Assembly (NCBI GenBank): GCA_003482455.1
Contig: DMYW01000002.1
Location: 246,778 to 310,777, forward strand
Length of the DNA stretch: 64,000 nt
Origin: Rheinheimera sp.
Lineage (GTDB): Bacteria > Pseudomonadota > Gammaproteobacteria > Enterobacterales > Alteromonadaceae
Direction of reading: 5' to 3'
How positions within the stretch are numbered: the stretch's first letter is position 1; every line of letters begins with the position of its first letter. Positions 17,685-26,126 of the stretch are shown here, in pieces. A program made the translations under genes and the position numbers. A model generated the notes under the pieces. That model saw nothing but the letters and a program-made list of their open reading frames with translations, ran no database searches and was not told the origin of the DNA.

Positions 17685-18290
17685 TTAGAACTTGCTATCG
17701 ATGATCTTTTGCAGCTCTTGCAGTTGTTCTTTGCTGAATTTACCGTCTTTGAGGTGTTTTTTCAGCATGTCAAAGGTCATCGGCTTGTGCATAGTTTTGA
17801 CGATCATTTTGTGCTGTTTCATATCGCCATCGGCGTTTTGAACCATGACCATCGGGGCTTCTGGCGCTTCTGGCGCTGTCACCACGCTCACTACCATAGG
17901 TACATCCGGCGCCATCGGCGCTGCTGGCAGTGGTGGCAGTTCTGGCATCATGTCGCCATTAGCGAACTGGCGCACGTCGTCGCGATCTTCGGCGGGGATC
18001 TTGGCTAAAGCCGCTTCCAGTGCTTTTTCGTTGGCCAATTCAGCCGGCGTCAATTGGTAATTGCGGGTCTTGCCGTCTTTGACCAACACCACCTGTAAGC
18101 CATCCTCGTTTTTTTGCACCTGCAGCATTTTTTGCTGTTCTTTGGCTGCTGGTACTGACTTTTCGACTTTCATCGGCGCAGCCGCCACCGGCTTGCCTTC
18201 GGTCGCAGCTCCGGCATTGGCGCAACCACTTAACAAGACCCCAAACACACCGGCAACCAACCAAGGGCGAACATTATTTTGCATTATCAT
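17685..18290 (-). CDS. Exported lipoprotein, Pro/Met-rich, unknown function (201 aa)
   Basis: The N-terminus has a signal peptide with a lipobox (VLLSGC, cysteine at about residue 23). The mature part has a Lys/Glu-rich segment, then a Pro/Ala/Met-rich stretch (MMPELPPLPAAPMAPDVP and TAPEAPEAPMVMV), and a basic C-terminal helix (KKHLKDGKFSKEQLQELQ). No family is recognised. The motif PELPPLPAAP resembles PELPALPQPAAP in the periplasmic part of the histidine kinase encoded divergently at 18635, suggesting a shared envelope process. The start follows TCAGGAGTTAGGTC. A sigma-54-like sequence (18364-18379) lies upstream. Confidence 0.7.
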   Translation of the reverse strand: MIMQNNVRPWLVAGVFGVLLSGCANAGAATEGKPVAAAPMKVEKSVPAAKEQQKMLQVQKNEDGLQVVLVKDGKTRNYQLTPAELANEKALEAALAKIPAEDRDDVRQFANGDMMPELPPLPAAPMAPDVPMVVSVVTAPEAPEAPMVMVQNADGDMKQHKMIVKTMHKPMTFDMLKKHLKDGKFSKEQLQELQKIIDSKF

Positions 18291-18363
18291 GACCTAACTC
18301 CTGACAGTCACTGCTGTCGATTAAAGGATTAAACGACCAGTCCATACTGGATGCGTTCGCTAT

Positions 18364-18379
18364 TGAAATTTTGGTGCCA
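18364..18379 (-). promoter_or_regulatory. Sigma-54-like promoter, minus strand (imperfect)
   Basis: TGGCAC-N5-TTTCA reads toward the lipoprotein gene. The -24 element is perfect; the -12 element has TC in place of the conserved GC. It would place the transcript start about 60 bases before the ATG. Confidence 0.35.
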
Positions 18380-18549
18380 ACTTTTATCTAATTGTTTTTT
18401 ATGGATATTATTTTTTAGTGCTTGCTATTTGGTGTGAAATATCCCGAAATGAGGAGATCCATCTGCTGATATCAGCCATTCGCGCTGGAAGCTAGCACTA
18501 CAGCCAGCGTAACTCGTTGAAATATATAGAAGCCCTTCAACAAGTCGTG

Positions 18550-18565
18550 TGGCATCCGTTTTGCT
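18550..18565 (+). promoter_or_regulatory. Sigma-54-like -24/-12 promoter before the two-component operon
   Basis: TGGCATCCGTTTTGCT keeps the invariant GG and GC exactly ten bases apart. It lies about 70 bases upstream of the kinase start at 18635. The operon itself encodes a sigma-54 activator, so positive autoregulation is plausible. Confidence 0.5.
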
Positions 18566-18634
18566 TTAGCTTCAGCTCTACGCCGTTATCCGCTGGCCGC
18601 ATGGTGCAGCCTAGTTTGAATCGAGGACGTTTGC

Positions 18635-20233
18635 ATGCGCATACAGTCGTTTGTTGTTGGAGTATCTATCGCGATGGTGGGTTTGGTCTTTTCGATCCAA
18701 GCCGGCTTGTTGTGGTACTTGCAACAGCGTTTGGAACAACAAATGACCATGCAAAGCGGTCAGCTCAGTAAAATTGTGCTCAAACGCACCATCGATGCGA
18801 TGGCACCGCCAGCACCACCCGACCCAGCGAGTGCGCCTGAATTGCCAGCACTGCCACAACCTGCGGCGCCGCGCCAGCTCGAAGCTACGCTGCAGCTTGA
18901 GCTGCAAGGAGACGTTCGCGTCAAGTTACCCGCTGGGTCGGCAAGCAATCCAGCAAGCCAAACCAGTGCAACACAGCGCACTGCGCCAGCAGCCAGCTCT
19001 GCGCAACCGCTGCCACAAATCAACCATGCCGCCAAGCACAGCGCCAGCCAGCCAGCGGCCGCAACGGCTGAAGAACAGGCGGCAGCCGTGATTGTCATTC
19101 AGCAAGGCGATTCACCGGTGACAGTGCAGCATGTCGATAGCCAGCATGGCCAAAGTTACCGTTATGTCACCACGGTCGATGCCTTGCCCAAGGCGCTGAA
19201 CGAGCAACTCGACCAAACCATGCAACAGCTGGAAAAACCTGGCGACGCGGCGTGGGTGGAAGATTTCGAAACCATGCGCAGTCAAGGCAGTGCCAGCATT
19301 ATGGCGGGGTATTTCAAAACCTTGCTGGCTGCCTTGGTGATAAGCAGTTTGGTGCTGCTGAGTTTGATGGTGCTGCTCAGTCGCAAATTGCTGTCGCCGC
19401 TAAATGTGTTGGTCGACGGCTTTCGCCAGCTGGCCAGTGGCCACGCAGGCGTCACAGTGCCCACACAACAGCCGCTGACCGAATACAAATTTGTACTGGA
19501 GCAATTTAACCAAGCCAGTCAGCAGCTGGCGGCCTGGCAAGCGCGCCACGACGAGCTGGCCCGCCAGCAACAGCTGGTTGAACTGGGTGAAGTCAGCCGC
19601 GGCTTGGTGCATGCACTGCGTAACCCGCTGCACACCATGACTTTGGCGCTAGAGCAAATTCACGCCGATCCGCAAAGTGCCACGCAGCTACAACCGATGC
19701 TCGAGCAAAAGATCCACCACATTAACCGCACGCTGACCGCGTTATTGACGCTGTCCAGCAGTCATATCGATCGCCAGCACCAGGTGCCGCTGGATGCCCT
19801 GCTGCAAGACTTGGCGCTGGAATTTTCCGCCCATCAACTGCAACTGCCGGCGCCAAGCGACGTGTCGCTGCAAGGCGCTGAAACCGAACTTCGCACCATG
19901 TTGCACGTGCTGGTGGCCAATGCGGTGGAAGCCAGCCCAGCGCCAGCCACCGTCAAGATTTGCGTCGAACACACAGCGCAGCAGCTAAAAATCATGGTGT
20001 ATGACCAAGGCGGTGGCCTTGCCGACAGTGTGCGCCACCGTTTGTTTGAGCCGCATGTTAGTAGCAAAGCCGAAGGCTCGGGCATGGGCTTGTATTTGTG
20101 CCAACGCTTGGCACAGTTGTATTACCAAGGCGACGTACAGCTGTGGGAACACAGCTGCGGCGACAACTGCAAAGGGTGTGTCGCCTGTTTAACCTTGCCG
20201 CAACCGCCTGAGGATGTTCCACATGAAACATAA
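18635..20233 (+). CDS. Sensor histidine kinase
   Basis: The 532-residue inner-membrane kinase has a first membrane helix (residues about 7-28), a long Ala/Pro/Gln-rich periplasmic region (about 30-225) with PELPALPQPAAP, a second helix (about 228-250), a HAMP-like region, the phospho-acceptor H-box LVHALRNPLHTM and a HATPase domain with N-box VANAVEAS, YDQGGGL and GSGMGLYLC. It resembles kinases partnered with NtrC-type regulators. GAGGACGTTTGC precedes the ATG. The stop overlaps the regulator gene by 11 bases, so they are coupled. The stimulus is unknown. Confidence 0.9.
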   Translation: MRIQSFVVGVSIAMVGLVFSIQAGLLWYLQQRLEQQMTMQSGQLSKIVLKRTIDAMAPPAPPDPASAPELPALPQPAAPRQLEATLQLELQGDVRVKLPAGSASNPASQTSATQRTAPAASSAQPLPQINHAAKHSASQPAAATAEEQAAAVIVIQQGDSPVTVQHVDSQHGQSYRYVTTVDALPKALNEQLDQTMQQLEKPGDAAWVEDFETMRSQGSASIMAGYFKTLLAALVISSLVLLSLMVLLSRKLLSPLNVLVDGFRQLASGHAGVTVPTQQPLTEYKFVLEQFNQASQQLAAWQARHDELARQQQLVELGEVSRGLVHALRNPLHTMTLALEQIHADPQSATQLQPMLEQKIHHINRTLTALLTLSSSHIDRQHQVPLDALLQDLALEFSAHQLQLPAPSDVSLQGAETELRTMLHVLVANAVEASPAPATVKICVEHTAQQLKIMVYDQGGGLADSVRHRLFEPHVSSKAEGSGMGLYLCQRLAQLYYQGDVQLWEHSCGDNCKGCVACLTLPQPPEDVPHET

Positions 20234-21590
20234 CGGCACCAGCCTGTTACTGGTCGAAGATGACGCCAATCAGCGGCAACTGTTGACCGGTTTATTACAA
20301 GGGGCGCAGTTTGAAGTAACAGCCGTCGATGGCGTCGAGTCGGCGATTGTCGCGCTCAAAGCCAATCCACAGCTGCAACTGGTGTTTAGTGACTGGCAAT
20401 TGGCGGGCCGGGATGGGCTGGAGCTATTACGTTGGGTGCGGCGCGAACGGCCAACGCTGGGTTTTGTGGTTGGTACGGCGTATGGCTCGGTCAGTCACGC
20501 CGTCGAAGCCATTCAAGCCGGTGCCGATGATTACCTGACCAAGCCGTTTAAACGCCAAGAAATGCTGCTGGCCATCGAAAAAGCGCGCCGGGCGGCTGCG
20601 CTACGCCAGCAAAACCAGCAACTGCAACAAGCGCTCGGCGAACAACAACAGCTAGTCGAACTGATTGGCGCCGCGCCTTGTATGCAGCAATTGTTTGCGC
20701 GCATTAATCGCATCAGTCATGCCGATGTGCCGGTACTGATTAGCGGTGAAAGTGGCACCGGCAAAGAGCTGGCGGCGCGGGCGCTGCATCAACTCTCACC
20801 ACGGCGCGACGGGCCTTTTGTGGCACTGAACTGCGGTGCTATCCCAGAAAGCTTGGCGGAAGCCGAGTTATTTGGCGCGGAAAAAGGCGCCTATACCGGC
20901 GCTGTTGCCAGCAAAGCCGGCAAATTTGAAGCGGCACAAGACGGCAGTTTGTTCCTCGATGAAATCGCCGAATTACCACTACCGCTACAAGCCAAACTGC
21001 TGCGCGTGTTGCAAGAAGGCAAAGTAACGCGTCTTGGCAGTCATCAAGAAATTCAATTAAACGTGCGGATCATTGCCGCCAGCCATCAAGACTTGGCGCA
21101 AGCGGTGCGTGACGGCCGCTTTCGCGAGGATTTGTATTACCGCTTAAACGTGGTGCCGCTGCATATGCCGGCGCTGCGCGAGCGCGGTGACGACATTCCG
21201 GTGCTGATCAACCATTATTTGCAGAAGTATCAGCAGCGCTACCAAACCAGCGCTCCTGCGCTTAGCAAAGCGGCGCTCAAACAGCTGCTGAGTTATCGCT
21301 GGCCGGGCAATGTGCGCGAACTGGCCAATCGGCTGGAGCGCTTTGTGTTGCTGCAAGACGAAACCGAACTGCTGGCTGGGTTACAGCCACCAAGCGCCCC
21401 CAATGCCACACAGGCCAGCGGCGACTTTGTGCTGCCAAGCCAAGGCCTTAGCTTTGAAGCGCTGGAAAAGTCCTGCTTGCAACAAGCCTTGCAGCTGGCG
21501 CAAGGCAACAAATCGCAAGCGGCGCGACTGCTGGAATTGCCGTACAAAGCTTTTTTGTATCGGCTGGAGAAATTCGGCTTGGCGGATTAA
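20223..21590 (+). CDS. Sigma-54-dependent NtrC-family response regulator
   Basis: The 455-residue protein has a receiver domain (residues 5-120; phospho-acceptor Asp in LVFSDWQLAGRDG, lysine in YLTKPF), an AAA+ domain (about 150-385) with Walker A GESGTGKE, GAYTGA (the sigma-54 contact loop; a Tyr variant of GAFTGA) and Walker B SLFLDEIAELP, and a Fis-type helix-turn-helix at the C-terminus (NKSQAARLLELPYKAFLYRLEK, in part). The ATG at 20223 follows GAGGATGTTCCAC. It should activate sigma-54 promoters when phosphorylated by the kinase encoded just upstream. Candidate targets include its own operon and the divergent lipoprotein gene. Confidence 0.93.
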   Translation: MKHNGTSLLLVEDDANQRQLLTGLLQGAQFEVTAVDGVESAIVALKANPQLQLVFSDWQLAGRDGLELLRWVRRERPTLGFVVGTAYGSVSHAVEAIQAGADDYLTKPFKRQEMLLAIEKARRAAALRQQNQQLQQALGEQQQLVELIGAAPCMQQLFARINRISHADVPVLISGESGTGKELAARALHQLSPRRDGPFVALNCGAIPESLAEAELFGAEKGAYTGAVASKAGKFEAAQDGSLFLDEIAELPLPLQAKLLRVLQEGKVTRLGSHQEIQLNVRIIAASHQDLAQAVRDGRFREDLYYRLNVVPLHMPALRERGDDIPVLINHYLQKYQQRYQTSAPALSKAALKQLLSYRWPGNVRELANRLERFVLLQDETELLAGLQPPSAPNATQASGDFVLPSQGLSFEALEKSCLQQALQLAQGNKSQAARLLELPYKAFLYRLEKFGLAD

Positions 21591-21849
21591 ACCAAGCCCG
21601 CATGGTCAGTGGCTGCGTCTGCTAAGTGCGCACAGGCGGGCGCAGCGGGCCTGAAAAATCAGTAGCTTTGGCAGCTAAATGTGTGGTGGAACACCCAGTT
21701 TGCAAACCATTTTGTTATGAACTGCGACTGCCAACACCTGACAGAGCAACTCATGCGATTGAACCTTGCATGGATACCACACCACCAAAGGCACTTGCCG
21801 ACACGGCGTCACCTAGCGCACTATAAACACCTTACTTAAGGAGCTTCTA

Positions 21850-22377
21850 ATGAAACACTTATGCTTTTGTTTGGCGATTGTTAGCGCCTTGGTGTGGCCG
21901 GTTGCTGCCGCAACCACCCCTTCACATACAATCGCCAGCAGCCCACTGCAACAACTCGATAGCAATTATTTTGTCGCCGGCCAACTGACACCGGCCGATG
22001 TACCGGCACTGAAAGCGCAAGGGGTGCAAGTGATCGTCGATATGCGCCCTGACGGCGAAGCACCCGATCAACCGACATCTGCGCAAATGCAGCAAGCCGC
22101 ACAACAACAAGGTTTGGCGTTTTTTTACATTCCAATCGCTCATGGCACCATCACAGACGAGTCGGTTGGCATGTTGCAACAAGTGCTGGCCGGCAAGCCG
22201 GGTAAAGTCGCCGCTTATTGTCGCTCCGGCAAACGGGCCAGTCGCAGCTATGCCTTAGCGCTGGCATCGATGAAAGATGGCCCAAGCCAAGCGCACATCA
22301 ACCAGCTGTTGCAAGCGTCCGGGCACAACATCGACGACTTACAAGCTGAGATCGCCAAGCGCATCGCTGCCCGCTAA
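21850..22377 (+). CDS. Exported DUF442/beta-lactamase-hydrolase-like phosphatase
   Basis: The 175-residue protein has a signal peptide (cleavage likely after AAA, residue about 21) and a tyrosine-phosphatase-like fold. The catalytic loop AAYCRSGKRASRSY contains the Cys and Arg of the CxxGxR signature, and VIVDMRPDGEAPDQP is the typical early strand and loop. Family members include the BLH N-terminal domain and sulfide-stress proteins. A periplasmic location is predicted by the signal peptide. AAGGAGCTTCTA precedes the ATG. It may belong to the same regulon as the two-component operon 260 bases upstream, but this is not shown. Confidence 0.82.
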   Translation: MKHLCFCLAIVSALVWPVAAATTPSHTIASSPLQQLDSNYFVAGQLTPADVPALKAQGVQVIVDMRPDGEAPDQPTSAQMQQAAQQQGLAFFYIPIAHGTITDESVGMLQQVLAGKPGKVAAYCRSGKRASRSYALALASMKDGPSQAHINQLLQASGHNIDDLQAEIAKRIAAR

Positions 22378-22501
22378 ACCACAAAGCCGCCATATGGCGA
22401 CAAAACTTGCCAAAAACTCGATGTAGATCAACAGGGACGCTGCGCTTACCGGCGCAGCTACCGTATAATCGGCAGCTTCTTGGGAAACTGGCTAGCAAAA
22501 C

Positions 22502-22948
22502 ATGGCGCAACAAACAGGCTTTTCAACGTATCGGATTTGGTTATTTGGCGCTTGGGCCGTCGGTTTTGGCGTCGCTGCGTGTATCGATGTCACGCAACAG
22601 GAATGGCTCAAAGCCGCGTTTCATAGCTCCATGCTGCTCGTCGGTTTTTTGTATTACCGCCATACCAAAGATAATTACGCCCCAGAACATCACGGCTCGT
22701 TACTGAGTGAACTGAGTTTTGGTCCGGAATACTGCCAATTTGGTGTACACAGCTATCATCGCCACGAATTGGTGCATATCGAGTCTGGCTTATTGGATCA
22801 GCGCAAAGCGTTTTTGCAGATCCAAAGTGACGGCCGTGACAAGGTGCAAATCATTTTCCCAGTGGACGAACTACCTGCGGTGCGCCAGCAACTACGAGCG
22901 AATTTGCCGGCCGAGCTACAAAGCGAAGCTGATTTTCATTTGCTGTAA
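22502..22948 (+). CDS. Small inner-membrane protein, unknown function (148 aa)
   Basis: Two membrane helices (residues about 10-28 and 38-52) are followed by a soluble C-terminal domain of about 90 residues with a predicted beta-rich pattern (ELVHIESGLLDQRKAFLQIQ). The architecture is a helical hairpin with a PH-like or similar cytosolic domain. No family name is supported. The ribosome site is weak. It is the last plus-strand gene before the RiPP operon and converges on that operon's terminator. Confidence 0.65.
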   Translation: MAQQTGFSTYRIWLFGAWAVGFGVAACIDVTQQEWLKAAFHSSMLLVGFLYYRHTKDNYAPEHHGSLLSELSFGPEYCQFGVHSYHRHELVHIESGLLDQRKAFLQIQSDGRDKVQIIFPVDELPAVRQQLRANLPAELQSEADFHLL

Positions 22949-23052
22949 GCCACTTCAAGTGACTCACGCCGCAAGCGACGACCTAGCCAAGAGCTGGGCA
23001 GCCCGCAGCATTGCGCTGAGGCCTTGTTAGCCACCGCTGCCAGCAAAGCGCC

Positions 23053-23085
23053 AGATAAAAAACAGGCCAGTCGACTGGCCTGTTT
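23053..23085 (-). terminator. Terminator of the RiPP operon
   Basis: A perfect 26-bp palindrome (23060-23085, centre at GTCGAC) is followed on the minus strand by TTTTATC. It lies 30 bases past the stop of the last exporter gene and marks the end of the 15.8-kb operon. Confidence 0.93.
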
Positions 23086-23114
23086 CTCGATCTGCAGATT
23101 AACCACGCTTTCGC

Positions 23115-24239
23115 TTACAAATGTTGTAACCGCGACAAGCGCTGAAACGTCAGCCACGCACTAAACACCGCCGTAACTGCACCGGCAAGCGCCGTCAACA
23201 GCACAACCACCACATCAACCTGCATGGTCACCACCAGCTGACTTTGTTGATGCAAAGTGCCAATCTGCTGGCCAGACAGCAGCAACCAGGCCACCACCAC
23301 ACCGACGATCGCGCTGAATAAACCCAACAATGCGGCTTCACAGGTCAACATGCCCGCCAATGTGCGGCGACTAAAACCCAATGCATGCATGGTCAACAGC
23401 TGGGCGCGACGATTGCTAAAGGTCGACTCCAACACAGATGCACCACCAAACAGCAACCCGAGCAGCATCACGCCGGTTAGTGCCCATGCCAGACTGTCAA
23501 CAAACGATTTGAAGTCTTGCATCTGCGTAGCGAAATAGTCGCCTGAACTTTGCACTTTCACCGGTACCGACAACTTGTCGTTAACCAAAGCCTGAACATC
23601 GACCGCCTGCACCGTAGCTGGCAGTATCAAATACACACTTTGTGCTTGATTGCCGCGGTTAAAAGCGCTTTGTAAGCTGGTTTGATCAAGCCAAATTTCG
23701 CTGTCAAACATCGGAATTTCGTGGCGAAACACCCCAACAACCATCCAGCGATGACGGCCGAGTTGCAACCGTTGGCCCACTTCGATGCCAGGCAATTGCG
23801 CCAATAACTGCTGACCGATCACCACTTCGTCGCTGCCTGGTGTAAACCAGCGACCTTGCACCAGCGAGGCGCCGCGCGGCTGCGCTTTGTTAGCGTCCAA
23901 ACCACGTTGGGTGACGCTGACCGGGCCAGAGGTTTGTTCGACATCGGCATTGATCACCGTCTCGGCAGACCATTGCAGTTCTGGCCAGCGGTTTTGCAGC
24001 AAGTCAGTGGCCGTGCTGACATCCGCCGCCGTCAGTTGACTGAGCGCTTCGCTTTGCGAGCCCTCTTTGTACAGGATCAGTGGCTCCACACCAGCACTGT
24101 GCCACAACGCGCTTAAGCCATGTGAAAACGCCTGTAACACCGCAAATACAAACAGCACACCAGCAAAGGCAGCGATCGCTGCCAGCGTGTGACCTAACCG
24201 CGCACGTAAATTGCGCACACTCAACTTCAATAGTTCCAT
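23115..24239 (-). CDS. FtsX/MacB-type ABC transporter permease 2 (RiPP operon)
   Basis: The 374-residue permease has the four-helix FtsX/MacB layout: one N-terminal helix (residues about 15-40), a large periplasmic domain (about 45-245) and three C-terminal helices (about 250-370). It begins MELLKLSVRNLRARLGHTLAA, a typical MacB permease start (shown only up to 20 residues: MELLKLSVRNLRARLGHTLA). It pairs with the ATPase at 25407 and the HlyD-like protein at 26126. Its start lies 10 bases after the stop of permease 1, with AAGGAGCAGGAC in between. It is the last gene of the operon. It probably exports the mature peptide or protects the producer. Confidence 0.88.
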   Translation of the reverse strand: MELLKLSVRNLRARLGHTLAAIAAFAGVLFVFAVLQAFSHGLSALWHSAGVEPLILYKEGSQSEALSQLTAADVSTATDLLQNRWPELQWSAETVINADVEQTSGPVSVTQRGLDANKAQPRGASLVQGRWFTPGSDEVVIGQQLLAQLPGIEVGQRLQLGRHRWMVVGVFRHEIPMFDSEIWLDQTSLQSAFNRGNQAQSVYLILPATVQAVDVQALVNDKLSVPVKVQSSGDYFATQMQDFKSFVDSLAWALTGVMLLGLLFGGASVLESTFSNRRAQLLTMHALGFSRRTLAGMLTCEAALLGLFSAIVGVVVAWLLLSGQQIGTLHQQSQLVVTMQVDVVVVLLTALAGAVTAVFSAWLTFQRLSRLQHL

Positions 24240-24249
24240 GTCCTGCTCC

Positions 24250-25410
24250 TTACGCCGCTTTTAACTGTTCAGCCAACGACAATTGGCCAATCGCCCGCAT
24301 CGGCAATAGGGTCACGCACAAGGCCATGACCCCCACCGCCAGCATGGCTGGCAGTAAATCAGCCCATTGCATGCCAAAGTTCGGTAGAAACGCCTGCAAG
24401 TACTGCTGCAAATACAACACCACGCCAAATGCCAACAGATACCCCAACGCAGCGCCCATCGCTAATAACAAGATGAACTCAGCCGCCAGTTGCCGCACCA
24501 ATAAGCCGCGGTGAAAGCCCAACACCAGCTGCAACGCCAATTCACGACGACGATCGCGCAGACTGTTGGCCATATTGCTAGCGCACACCAGTAACAAGGT
24601 ACCAAACACCACCCCTAGGATTAACGCGGCCACTTTGTTGAGATCCACCAGCTGCCCCAACATGGATTCGGCGTACGCCGCCAGCGTGACAGTCCGAGTT
24701 TCCGCCTCGGAATTCGCAAACAGCTGATCGATCTGGCGCACGACCCGTGGATAGTCACTGGCATTGCTCAGCAACACGGCAAAAGCGCCGACGGTGTTTT
24801 GTCGCAGCTGTTTCACGTCATTGAGATAGTCGTAGTGCATCAACAAGTTGGTTGCGGGCATAGCGCTGTCTGGCGCGACTTGATAAATACCGGAGATCAC
24901 AAAATCCCATTGCGCACCACCGCCATCGGCACGCTGCCAAATGCTCGAGGCCAAGGTGAACTGCCGGCCAACTTGCAAGCCCAGTTGGTCCGCCAGTTGT
25001 TGACTGATCAACAAGCCTTGCCGTGTTTGCCGCCAATTGGTCAAGCTTGTCGGGTCCACCAACAGTGCAGGGTTCGCTTGCAAATAACCTTCGTCAATCG
25101 CCAGCACCGGTACTTGATGTTCCGGCGATTGATAATAGCCGCCAAACCAATCGGCATAACCGGCAGCAGCGACTTCCGGCATGGCACTGATTTGCGTTAA
25201 ATACCGCAATGGCAACGGCAGGCTGGCCGAGGCGCGGTTCATCACTAACAACTGCTCGTTACCGCGCGCATTGCTGTCGCCGTGCAAGCCATGGTCTGTG
25301 GCTTGAAACATCGCCAACAAGGCAAAGGCCAACGCAATCATCAACAACATCAAGGTCAGGCGGAGCTTGTTGCGCAGCAAGTTCGCCCACAACAACACGG
25401 CGCTGTTCAT
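24250..25410 (-). CDS. FtsX/MacB-type ABC transporter permease 1 (RiPP operon)
   Basis: The 386-residue protein has the same four-helix topology as its neighbour: N-terminal helix LRLTLMLLMIALAFALLAMF, periplasmic domain, then three helices from about residue 265. The two permeases would form a heterodimer around the ATPase. Its ATG overlaps the ATPase stop as ATGA, and GGGGAGGCCGC precedes it. In tripartite MacAB-like systems the periplasmic domain meets the HlyD-type adaptor, which is also encoded here. Confidence 0.88.
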   Translation of the reverse strand: MNSAVLLWANLLRNKLRLTLMLLMIALAFALLAMFQATDHGLHGDSNARGNEQLLVMNRASASLPLPLRYLTQISAMPEVAAAGYADWFGGYYQSPEHQVPVLAIDEGYLQANPALLVDPTSLTNWRQTRQGLLISQQLADQLGLQVGRQFTLASSIWQRADGGGAQWDFVISGIYQVAPDSAMPATNLLMHYDYLNDVKQLRQNTVGAFAVLLSNASDYPRVVRQIDQLFANSEAETRTVTLAAYAESMLGQLVDLNKVAALILGVVFGTLLLVCASNMANSLRDRRRELALQLVLGFHRGLLVRQLAAEFILLLAMGAALGYLLAFGVVLYLQQYLQAFLPNFGMQWADLLPAMLAVGVMALCVTLLPMRAIGQLSLAEQLKAA

Positions 25411-26126
25411 GCGGCCTCCCCACGGATTTGTCCGTCTTGTAGCTGGATGGTTCGACTGGCAAAACGCGCCGCGTGCAGGTCATGCGTCACCATTAAAATG
25501 GTTTTGCCAAAGTCCTGTTGCAGGGTTTGCAGCATGGCCAAAATCTCCTGGCCGGTTTTGCTATCAAGGTTTCCGGTCGGTTCATCACAGACTAAAAACT
25601 GCGGATCTGTCACCAAAGCGCGCGCGATACTGACGCGTTGTTCTTGGCCACCCGATAATTCCGCCGGCAAGTGGTCGGCTCGACCTTCTAATCCAACGAT
25701 CTCCAAGGCATTTTGCACACGCATCGCCCGTTCTTTTTTCGACATATTTTTTAACAGCAGCGGCAGAGCGACATTTTCGGCGGCGGTCAGCACAGGTAGC
25801 AGTTGGTAGTTTTGAAACACAAACCCTAATTGTTGCGAGCGCCACTGTGCCAATTGCCGGTCGTTGAGCTGTTCAAGATAGGTCTCACCACAGCGAATGC
25901 GGCCTTTGGTTGGCGTATCTAACCCACTGATTAAATTTAATAAGGTGGACTTACCAGAACCACTTGGGCCCATCAAAGCGACAAACTCGCCTTGGCGGAT
26001 CTGCAGCTGAATATGCTTTAGCACTTCGACTTGCTGGCGGCCTTTGATAAAGGTTTTGCTCACGCCTTCCAGTTCAATAAATACGGGGGATACTTGTGGC
26101 AGTGCCACGATTTCTACTGCCGCCAT
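25407..26126 (-). CDS. LolD/MacB-type ABC transporter ATPase (RiPP operon)
   Basis: The 239-residue ATPase has Walker A MGPSGSGKSTLL, signature LSGGQEQRVSIARAL, Walker B FLVCDEPTGNLDSKTG and the switch histidine in MVTHDLHAARFA. The CDEPTGNLD form is diagnostic of the LolD/MacB/FtsE group. The start at 26126 overlaps the HlyD stop as TAATG with AAAGGAG seven bases upstream; the frame's first ATG (26132) sits too close to that ribosome site. It powers the two FtsX-type permeases that follow. Confidence 0.92.
   Translation of the reverse strand: MAAVEIVALPQVSPVFIELEGVSKTFIKGRQQVEVLKHIQLQIRQGEFVALMGPSGSGKSTLLNLISGLDTPTKGRIRCGETYLEQLNDRQLAQWRSQQLGFVFQNYQLLPVLTAAENVALPLLLKNMSKKERAMRVQNALEIVGLEGRADHLPAELSGGQEQRVSIARALVTDPQFLVCDEPTGNLDSKTGQEILAMLQTLQQDFGKTILMVTHDLHAARFASRTIQLQDGQIRGEAA

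Larger units (their letters stand above)
18291..18634. other. Divergent promoter region between lipoprotein and two-component genes
   Basis: 344 bases with no coding frame, AT-rich in the middle. They hold the two sigma-54-like sequences listed separately and a CGCTGG/CCAGCG dyad near 18485-18510. Confidence 0.6.
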
